The notes under the pieces are model-generated. The model worked only from the letters and a program-made list of their open reading frames with translations, had not been told where the DNA came from and ran no database searches. The position numbers were made by a program, and so were the translations under genes. A stretch of 64,000 bases of DNA. Origin: Collimonas humicola. Its GTDB lineage: Bacteria; Pseudomonadota; Gammaproteobacteria; Burkholderiales; Burkholderiaceae_D. Position 1 is the stretch's first letter. Each line of letters starts with the position of its first letter. Of this stretch, positions 58,065 through 64,000 are shown piece by piece. Location of the stretch: assembly GCF_018304945.1 (NCBI RefSeq), contig NZ_JAGQEE010000003.1:62001-126000 (forward strand), written 5' to 3'.

Positions 58065-58878
58065 CGGCATCTTTCCCGCGGATGACGAACTGCAGATCCT
58101 CTTGCCAGGATTTGAACAAGTCATCGTAGGACCACAGACGGGTATCGACCCGATTATCCGGAATGTAAGTACCGGTGCGTTTCTTTGCAAACCACATATC
58201 GCCCTTGGAAAGACCGTCCTGGCCCGGCTCCACGTTCACATAGTCCGGACGCGACGCAGCCCAGTAATAGCAGGCGCATTCGCGATAGTCGTTTTGCCAG
58301 GGCGCGCACAAGCCTTGGGTCAGCTCCCCCGGTTGCAGCATGTCGGTATTGATGGCGGCGGTTTCGTCCTCAAAGAAGCGGCGCATGGTCAGGTTGACCT
58401 TCAGCGTTTCGGTTTGCGACGTCACCAGCACTTCATCGGTGGCATTGGCGTAGGTGGTGAACTCGCACTCGACCACCTGTCCCTGCAGGTGCATGATGCG
58501 GGCAAATGAATTCGACCATTCCATGAACGAGACCGCATTCGGGTTGGCGGCGCTGGCCAGTGTGCCGGACGAGCCGTTCGGCATGACCGGGCCGCTGGTG
58601 GCAACCATGGTGCCAACATCCAGGCCGGCAAAACGCAGCAGCCGGCGTGTCGCCAGGTGCTGGAATTTCGGCTCGGCTTCGACCACATAGTTGTTGTTCT
58701 CGACCAAGGTAATGCCTTCGAAAGCGCGCCGCCACAGATTCCGGAAATCGAATTCCAGCCCCGGGAAGCAGTTGGAGATCGCGCTGCGCGGCAGCACCGA
58801 GGCGGGATTTCCGGCGCCGCGATGATGGATTTGCGCCGTCAGGTTGTTGGCGCGTATCGTCATGTTTTTACCGGACAT
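58054..58878 (-). CDS. C-terminal-type part of a LodA/GoxA-like CTQ oxidase, as a separate gene
   Basis: A 274-residue protein. Its motifs match the cofactor-bearing half of LodA-like oxidases: SAISNCFPGLEFDFRNLWRR with C37, and GELTQGLCAPWQNDYREC with W194, then ACYYWAASRPDYVN. In LodA-type enzymes a cysteine before FPGIE and a tryptophan in PWQxD form cysteine tryptophylquinone, so C37 and W194 are the candidate pair; C191, C201 and C203 lie close to W194. A GGAGG site precedes the ATG at 58878. It overlaps the upstream gene by 11 bases and the radical SAM gene downstream. Oxidation of an amino acid with release of H2O2 is the family activity. Confidence 0.7.
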   Translation of the reverse strand: MSGKNMTIRANNLTAQIHHRGAGNPASVLPRSAISNCFPGLEFDFRNLWRRAFEGITLVENNNYVVEAEPKFQHLATRRLLRFAGLDVGTMVATSGPVMPNGSSGTLASAANPNAVSFMEWSNSFARIMHLQGQVVECEFTTYANATDEVLVTSQTETLKVNLTMRRFFEDETAAINTDMLQPGELTQGLCAPWQNDYRECACYYWAASRPDYVNVEPGQDGLSKGDMWFAKKRTGTYIPDNRVDTRLWSYDDLFKSWQEDLQFVIRGKDADEA

Positions 58879-60283
58879 TTTTGCCTCCGTCTGGATTGGT
58901 TTGGCCGAACATCGCATTGCGGGCGGCCTTGATCACCATGTTGATGTGGCGCCGGGTCAGGGTCAGGCTGCGGCCGTCGGCGCCGCGCATCAGGGCCGGC
59001 ATCTTGCGCAGCCCTTCCGACGTCAGGTCGCCGATTTCCTCAGGCTGGCGCAAAACCTTGGCGAACCATGGCGCGCCGCCGGCGCTCAAGGTGCTGAATA
59101 CCCGCTCATGCAAGGCGCGCAAGGCGAGATTGTCGACGATGGATGGAGCTGCAATCGGTTCGTAGTACCGTTCGAAATCGGCGCTGTTTTGCCGCACCAT
59201 GGTGCTGGCCACGTTCAATTGCCCATTGAATGGATTGCCGTTCATCACGGCTGAATTCATCAGGCGCACGGTCTCCAGGGCGCGTAGCACGATTTCGGTT
59301 GCGGCGTCGAGCGAAACGCTTTCTTCCGCCACTTCCGGTCCGTACAGGATTTGCTCCATTTCGTCCGACACCACCCGGATCGGCAGCGTGTCGGGAGCGA
59401 ACGCCGGCGGCCCGGCGCCGATATAGCCGTGCGCCCATAGCTGGCTGCCATCCTTGCGCGTCAAGCCGATGCGCGCCACGCCGTCGCATTCGTCGTCAAG
59501 GTAGCCCCAGCTGACCTGGTTGCCGTCCTTGTCGGCGTAGCCGGCGTAGATGCCGGCCGGGTTGGTCAGGGTCGGGCCTGTGCTTTCTGTGTAGTTCAGC
59601 CAGTCGCCTTTCTTTTCGTCGTACAGCACCAGGTGTTCGTGATCGATCACCGGATCGTCGTGCAGCTTCAGGTCGTGGTACGATTCGCGCCGTTTCATCC
59701 TGGTGCCGTACACAATCCCGGCTGCCGGCGTGTAGCGCAGCCGGATTTCCGGGAATTGCGCGCTCGGCTTGATGAACTGGATATAGCCAAGCGGCAGCTT
59801 CTTGCGCGGATGGAAATTTGGGCAGTGGCCTTCCATCGCATGGCGCTGATGGTCTTTCAGGGTATGCAGGCTGGCGTGGATCTTGTCGTCCTTGTTATTG
59901 GTGCGGCGGTAGATCTTGATGTTGCCCAGCTCGATATCCCAATGCAGCGCGGTCAGGTCCAGGTTTTCCGCTTGCAGCAGGGCCAGCGTCAGTGGCTGCA
60001 GTTCTTCCGGCGATTCGCTGGTGCGCGCATAGACTTCCAGGAAAGGCGCGACCGGGCGGATTTTTTTATTTTCGTCCTTGAAGCGGATGGTTTCCGGCAC
60101 ATAGCAGCGCAGGATTTCGCCGCTCGCCGGATCGACGTCAAAGCTCGGGCGCGGTACGATGCGGCGGTAGTCAAACGGCTGATCGGGATTGACTTCCAGG
60201 TCAAACGCTTCCAGCGGCGTCGCTGCGGCCCCCAAGCGTCCGATGGCGATGGGCGGCAGGATGCGGAGTTCTAAGATCGGCAT
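58868..60283 (-). CDS. N-terminal-type part of a LodA/GoxA-like oxidase, as a separate gene
   Basis: A 471-residue cytosolic-looking protein, with no signal peptide. The start ELRILPPIAIGRLGAAATPLEAFDLEV resembles the IHPAIGIARVGNS start of LodA-like oxidases. The region FDYRRIVPRPSFDVD, then IRFKDENKKIRPVAPFLEVYAR and LHWDIELGNIKIY, follows the same family order. It stops before the cofactor-bearing motifs, which lie in the next gene, overlapping by 11 bases. Together they add up to about 745 residues, near the length of a complete LodA. AGGAG precedes the ATG. The frame is intact, so this looks like a real two-subunit form rather than a broken gene. Confidence 0.65.
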   Translation of the reverse strand: MPILELRILPPIAIGRLGAAATPLEAFDLEVNPDQPFDYRRIVPRPSFDVDPASGEILRCYVPETIRFKDENKKIRPVAPFLEVYARTSESPEELQPLTLALLQAENLDLTALHWDIELGNIKIYRRTNNKDDKIHASLHTLKDHQRHAMEGHCPNFHPRKKLPLGYIQFIKPSAQFPEIRLRYTPAAGIVYGTRMKRRESYHDLKLHDDPVIDHEHLVLYDEKKGDWLNYTESTGPTLTNPAGIYAGYADKDGNQVSWGYLDDECDGVARIGLTRKDGSQLWAHGYIGAGPPAFAPDTLPIRVVSDEMEQILYGPEVAEESVSLDAATEIVLRALETVRLMNSAVMNGNPFNGQLNVASTMVRQNSADFERYYEPIAAPSIVDNLALRALHERVFSTLSAGGAPWFAKVLRQPEEIGDLTSEGLRKMPALMRGADGRSLTLTRRHINMVIKAARNAMFGQTNPDGGKNVR

Positions 60284-60292
60284 GACGGGCTC

Positions 60293-61825
60293 CTAAAGTA
60301 AGGCGGGATCGATGCTGCCGGACAGGATGCGCTTCGCAATCGCGATCATGCTTTTATCCGCTTCGCGCAAGCTGTGCAGGTAGGCATGCCTGGCCGGGCT
60401 GCTGGTCGCCAGCAGGGCTGCAATCAGGCCCTCGGAAGCGGTGAGCAGGTCGAGATGGCCGATCCAGCGGTCGGCTTCCCCGAACGGGCTGTTCAGCGTG
60501 TAGGGCATCTGGAATGGCGGACCGGCGAATCCCGCATCGGGATCCGTCGCCGAAACCGGCGACTGCATCAGGATTTCCGAGATGGCGCGCAGGTTGTACA
60601 TTTCTCCGAACGTGGCATTCACGATCGTGCCGCGCGGCGTGATCAATCCCGCGGCATTCAAGCCGCCGTACAGCGTAAAGCTGTGGATCAGATAGGTCAG
60701 CAGCATGCGATAGCGCACATTGTGCAGGGTCGCCCACAGCGCCGATTCCGGATCGGTGATCGCCGTGGCCGGCGTGCCCCCTTGTTCCGGCTCTTCGTCG
60801 GTATCGAGCGACACATAGGGGTTGATCGCCACGGGACGCGACGCACTCCATGCCCCGTGGCCGGCCTTGAGCGCAGCGCCGATGTCAGGGTAGGAGCTCG
60901 CCCATGCATCAGCCAGGAAATCGTCCGGGCGCGCATCGTTCCACGCTTCCAGGCTGCAGGGTTGATTGTTCTGCGCCGCGCGCATTTCAACGTACACGCG
61001 CAAGAACCGCACAAAATGCGATGGTTCCGATCCGTGCGGAGCTTCCCCTTGCTTGGCGATTGCCTTCAAGGCGTTCACCGCATCGTCGCGGCAAGTCACC
61101 GGGACCACCAGCACGTCGGGCGTCTTGCCCACGCTCCTGCCTTCGCTGTTGCCGCGGTTGCCGCCCTGGTAGCCACGTCCCCATTCGGCGAAATTGGCCT
61201 GGCATGAAAAAGTATCGGGCTGGAATACGTAATCGGGCAAATACAGCGGATCTTCCACCAGCGGAATCAGCGTGTCGAATAATTCCGCGACCTGGTGCGG
61301 GTTCGAAGTCTGGGTGGCGACCCGCGCCCTGATTTCATCGCCCAGGGCGCCGCCATTCCAGCCCACGGCCGCTTCCGTGTACACATACTTGGCCAGCGAA
61401 TCCAGGGTCAGCGGCTGCAGCATGAACGGAAACGGGTAAAACGGCACATCCCACGGGTAATCTTCACGCTCGAAGTGCAGCGGCGCGCCAATCAGCCGCA
61501 GCACATTCTGCACCGAGATCAAATGCCCCATCTCTTCCTTGGCGATGCCGAGAATCACCTCTTGCCAGTTGCGCACCATGTCGCGAAACACCGGCGGCAC
61601 CTGAGGCCCGCCCAGGGAATAGGCCGCGTACAGGTACTGCACCATCAGGCAGTGTTCTATTTCCGCATCGATTGAAAGCAGGTAGGCGACATAGTCGCGT
61701 GGCGAGAATTCAAGATTGAGCAAGAATTCGCTGGATCCGTCTTGCGCGGTCAGGGCCCGTGGCGCGGTACGGGGCAACGCCGTCGCTCCGGCGCCAAGAT
61801 GACGCCGTATTTGTGAAGCTCGCAT
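60293..61825 (-). CDS. Ferritin-like protein of the VioB-domain family
   Basis: A 510-residue protein with a ferritin-like four-helix domain related to the C-terminal part of VioB: LLSIDAEIEHCLMVQYLYAAYSLGG near residue 55 and VILGIAKEEMGHLISVQNVLRLIGAP near residue 90. These supply glutamates and a histidine (E, EExxH) for a di-iron-like site. The C-terminal 350 residues are less recognisable. It is the first gene of the operon, with GAGGAGA before the ATG at 61825, and ends nine bases before the next ATG. It could be an oxidase acting with the LodA-like pair or a detoxifier of its H2O2. No violacein genes are present. Confidence 0.75.
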   Translation of the reverse strand: MRASQIRRHLGAGATALPRTAPRALTAQDGSSEFLLNLEFSPRDYVAYLLSIDAEIEHCLMVQYLYAAYSLGGPQVPPVFRDMVRNWQEVILGIAKEEMGHLISVQNVLRLIGAPLHFEREDYPWDVPFYPFPFMLQPLTLDSLAKYVYTEAAVGWNGGALGDEIRARVATQTSNPHQVAELFDTLIPLVEDPLYLPDYVFQPDTFSCQANFAEWGRGYQGGNRGNSEGRSVGKTPDVLVVPVTCRDDAVNALKAIAKQGEAPHGSEPSHFVRFLRVYVEMRAAQNNQPCSLEAWNDARPDDFLADAWASSYPDIGAALKAGHGAWSASRPVAINPYVSLDTDEEPEQGGTPATAITDPESALWATLHNVRYRMLLTYLIHSFTLYGGLNAAGLITPRGTIVNATFGEMYNLRAISEILMQSPVSATDPDAGFAGPPFQMPYTLNSPFGEADRWIGHLDLLTASEGLIAALLATSSPARHAYLHSLREADKSMIAIAKRILSGSIDPALL

Positions 61826-62307
61826 TGTTTCTCCTCGCATCAACTTCGTTAAGAAAGATAAGGCTTGTGAAGACAAAGGAATACACGTTACTGCCTGGAG
61901 TTCCGGCAATGCTGAGACGGCGATACAGTCCGCGACCGCAACGGCGGCGGCTTGCCAAGATGCTTATACGACAGCCAGGCTTGTTCTGAAACATCAAGGT
62001 GAAGCAGGATTCAAGCGGGAAGACGGGGCGAGATATTTATTTTTTTCCAACGTTCGCTATGCATATCTGCTGCTCCGCAAACATGAAGTCCGCAGCAAGA
62101 TTGTTCCTCAATTCATATTTGAACAACTGTCAAAATTGATAGGATTTACGCAAAGCGGTGAGAACAGTCCCGCGGCGCGAAACAGATCGCTGCCGATCCA
62201 CGCGCGCCGGGCTTTGCGGAATCGTGCCAGCCGGTTGCTGCCTGAGCGCGGCAGCAACGGCTGGATCAACGGGATACGGTCAACTACGCAGGCAAAGGCA
62301 CTTCACC
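61826..62307. other. Intergenic region between the P450 gene and the quinoprotein operon
   Basis: No credible gene is seen on either strand. The left 330 bases are AT-richer and should carry the promoter of the ferritin-like gene's operon. The right part holds the strong hairpin described separately. Confidence 0.5.
62227..62264. terminator. Strong hairpin downstream of the P450 gene
   Basis: CCAGCC-G-GTTGCTGCC pairs with GGCAGCAAC-GGCTGG: 15 base pairs with one bulged G and a seven-base loop. It lies 44 bases beyond the P450 stop. No T-run follows on the minus strand, so it may slow transcription, protect the 3' end, or be a repeat element. Confidence 0.5.
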
Positions 62308-63424
62308 TCATTGCCGGACGACTTTGACCTGGAAGACGCCAAGCAGGCCGGCGAGCGGCACTTCAGCCGTTGTTTGCCGCGGACTGACGGCAAGGCCGTC
62401 GTTGCGCAGGATATCGAGCAGCCTTTCGGCCAGGGGCATCACCATATGCTGTCCCCAGCAGCGTTCGGAGGTGTGGCCGAAAGGAAGGTAGCCGGGCTGC
62501 TCGCCGGGGTTGATGCTATCCCATCGTTCGGGACGGAACTCATCGGCGTCGTCCCAGAGTGCAGGGTCGCGGTGGCTGAGAAGCGGCAGGATCAGGACAT
62601 CGTCGTTGGGACCGATCCGGGAATCGAGGGCGGCGTACTCGGGAGATGCGTTCCTCAAGATGTTCCAGGACGGCGGCAGCAGCCGCAGGGCCTCATACAG
62701 GATGTTGCGGTTCGAGGTTTCTTTGTCGAATGGCGATCCGAGCCAGAGCGCGTTGGCGACGAGCGTGGAGATGGTGAAGCAGACTGGGGCGGCTGTGCGG
62801 CGATACATTCCCATGGCATAGCGACGGTCGTTGTAGGTCGAGGCGCCGGCGGTGAGTTTCGCGATGGCGGATGCTTCCGGCTGCAGCCTGACCGATGGCG
62901 CCGCACCAGCGGCGATGAGCGCCCAAGTCAGCTTGGGCGTCAGCTCCAATATGCGGTCCATGAGAATGCGCAGCCGGTAGGGGTCGCCGCCGAGAACAAG
63001 ATCGCGCAAGTAAACGTGCCCGACGTGCGGCCATTCTCCGGAAAGATCGACCGTTTCGGATACGGGCTTTTTCAATGCAGCCCGTACATCGCTGCCGATC
63101 GCTTGCATCAGTTTTAGAGCGTCGGCGCGGGGAATGGAGCGCCCGTGAAGGGGCTTGAATGTCGGACGCTCGAATTCGGTGGCCGGCCTGGCGCTGAGGA
63201 TCTGGTGGGTCAATGCGGTCCCGGCGACGCCGACGGTGTTCTCATCCAGCCGGAATACGTCCTCGCCGCGATGATCGCGCAGGAGCGCTTGGAGCCTCGG
63301 TGTAAAAACGGTGGCTCGGATGTGTTTGCCAGTACTTGGCATCGATGCTCTCCATGGGACGGAGGCCCGCGTCCGGCGGGCCGTTCAGGGCTTCACCGAA
63401 CGCGGTTGGAAGCTCCAACCGCAT
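62308..63424 (-). pseudogene. Cytochrome P450 for the AWYIWY peptide, apparently frameshifted at a T5 run
   Basis: A P450 with the ExxR motif in LYEALRLLPPSWNILR, the PERW region DEFRPERWDSIN, and the haem-cysteine loop LPFGHTSERCWGQ. The continuous frame from the ATG at 63342 gives 344 residues, short for a P450. In another frame, from the ATG at 63424, comes LNGPPDAGLRPMESIDAKYWQTHPSHRF, which reads as the missing N-terminus. The frames join at five T (plus-strand 63304-63308): with one T fewer the protein runs HRFTPRLQALLRDH, giving 371 residues. That version starts 29 bases after the precursor stop. Homopolymer sequencing error, real mutation, or slippage are all possible. The I-helix has APVCFT in place of AGxxT. 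Confidence 0.8.
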
Positions 63425-63453
63425 CCCTATGAATCAGGTGATGGCTTGCAGGA

Positions 63454-63534
63454 TCAATACCAGATGTACCAAGCGTATGCCTTCAGGCTTTTTGGGCGGG
63501 TCAGCATATTTTTAAGAGTGAAAAGAATTTTCAT
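63454..63534 (-). CDS. Atropopeptide (tryptorubin-like) RiPP precursor
   Basis: A 26-residue peptide that begins MKILFTLKN, continues through a basic stretch RPKSLKAY and ends with AWYIWY at the stop codon. AWYIWY is the linear sequence of tryptorubin A, a ribosomal peptide whose tryptophans and tyrosines are cross-linked by one P450 (atropopeptide family, known to me from actinobacteria). A good ribosome-binding site, GGAAGG, lies eight bases before the ATG at 63532-63534. The P450 gene follows at once on the same strand. The last six residues would be the core and the first 20 the leader. No protease or exporter gene is visible. Peptides this short are usually missed by gene finders. Confidence 0.88.
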   Translation of the reverse strand: MKILFTLKNMLTRPKSLKAYAWYIWY

Positions 63535-63705
63535 GAGTAGCACCTTCCTTTGATTGTGGACTGCCTTGTGGGCAGCATGGAATGCTCAAGTAGCATGGGT
63601 TTTGCCATCGACGGCATGAGGGACATGTTGCAATCCGGATCATTTCCGCCGTGTGGATGCTATCCCACAATCAAGTCAAATGGATAGTGCAGGCGCTTCA
63701 ATTAT

Positions 63706-63740
63706 CCCTGACCTGTCACAAAAAACAGACAGGTCTGTTC
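63706..63740. promoter_or_regulatory. Overlapping inverted repeats upstream of the RiPP precursor
   Basis: AACAGAC-AG-GTCTGTT at 63724-63739 is a perfect palindrome about a two-base centre, of the kind bound by TetR-family repressors. It overlaps a second inverted repeat, GACCTGTC (63710-63717) with GACAGGTC (63728-63735). It lies in the AT-rich 200 bases before the precursor gene and three bases after the stop of the partial reading frame to its right, so an operator or a terminator is possible. Confidence 0.4.
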
Positions 63741-63742
63741 TT

Positions 63743-64000
63743 TTAAAAATATTGCCGCATATCATATGTTAAATTATTGCGCCTGCAAGCAAGAGCAATC
63801 GCCCTTTTGCGAAAATGACCGCGTAATGCGCGATCAGGCATCGTTGCGAAGCAGTGCATTACGATCCGCGCTCCCTCTGTCACGCGGGCAATGCGATCGC
63901 CGAAGCGGCGGTGAGGCGCGAAACTGAACTCCGGGACGACTGTGAGAATGTCAGTTTCTGCGCCGGGAAGATGCGCGGCTGTCAGGCTTGCTGCCCCGAC
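63743..64000 (-). CDS. Possible 3' end of an unidentified gene entering from the right
   Basis: A frame open for 85 codons from the right window edge to a TAA at 63743-63745. It reads LTAAHLPGAETDILTVVPEF, then FGDRIARVTEGARIVMHCF and MPDRALRGHFRKR. Its first 55 codons have fairly GC-rich third positions; the last 25 look less like coding sequence. I do not recognise a family. If real, it is transcribed towards the precursor gene and could be a third member of the locus; it could also be chance. Confidence 0.35.
   Translation of the reverse strand, partial: VGAASLTAAHLPGAETDILTVVPEFSFAPHRRFGDRIARVTEGARIVMHCFATMPDRALRGHFRKRAIALACRRNNLTYDMRQYF

Noticed and set aside
58868-58878. The split LodA-like gene as a simple frameshift of one gene
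   Set aside because: The upstream protein ends normally, and the downstream gene has its own GGAGG site and ATG in an 11-base overlap, as in the other coupled genes of this operon. A true split is more likely, though not proven.
62136-62327. A 63-codon + strand frame between the P450 gene and the quinoprotein operon
   Set aside because: It spans the strong hairpin, has no ribosome-binding site, and its sequence resembles no family.
63311-63553. An 80-codon + strand frame across the RiPP precursor
   Set aside because: It starts at a GTG without a ribosome-binding site and runs antisense to the precursor and P450 start. Its composition is not gene-like.

Overview
The window is GC-rich DNA from a betaproteobacterium of the order Burkholderiales. 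The run mlaFEDACB - ABC exporter - bolA-like gene - murA - his operon is the order I know from that group. Family Oxalobacteraceae, perhaps Collimonas, is my guess from overall gene content and is not proven here. I see no rRNA, tRNA, CRISPR array or prophage.

Bases 1-20800 are housekeeping genes, all on the minus strand. From right to left they are gltB-gltD (glutamate synthase, closed by a clear terminator), the Mla phospholipid-transport set, a YadG/YadH-type ABC exporter, a BolA-family gene, murA, and the histidine genes hisG, hisD, hisB, hisH, hisA, hisF, hisI and hisE (hisE cut by the window edge). An orphan beta-class DNA methyltransferase lies between hisD and hisB, where related genomes usually carry hisC.

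Bases 20800-37600 are mixed. A REP-associated tyrosine transposase lies among short repeats, one of which supplies the last codons of a LysR gene. Then come a nitronate monooxygenase-like gene, an MFS carrier, AMP nucleosidase, a glutathione transferase, a TonB receptor with a periplasmic thioredoxin-like protein, an ArgP-like regulator, penicillin-binding protein 1A, a TRIC-type membrane protein and a porin.

Bases 37700-50750 hold a 13-gene catabolic operon: VanA/VanB-like Rieske oxygenase and reductase, a two-domain extradiol-type VOC enzyme, aldehyde and aspartate-type dehydrogenases, a ThDP enzyme, two SDRs, an IclR regulator, a hydrolase, a cupin and two very small proteins. It ends at a strong terminator. 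Four similar AT-rich sites lie before the operon (two), before an adjacent MFS carrier and before the porin, which suggests one regulon for uptake and breakdown of an unidentified, probably aromatic, compound.

Bases 51000-55000 hold a stefin/cystatin-like small protein, a chromate transporter, a Nu-class-like glutathione transferase and a thiolase.

Bases 55100-64000 hold the two most unusual systems. The first is a five-gene operon: a VioB-type ferritin-like protein, two proteins that look like the N- and C-terminal parts of a LodA/GoxA cysteine-tryptophylquinone oxidase, a radical SAM/SPASM protein and a LodB/QhpG-like flavoprotein. The second is a 26-codon gene whose peptide ends in AWYIWY, the hexapeptide sequence of tryptorubin A. 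It lies directly upstream of a cytochrome P450 gene that appears frameshifted at a run of five T. This looks like an atropopeptide-type RiPP locus in a proteobacterium.
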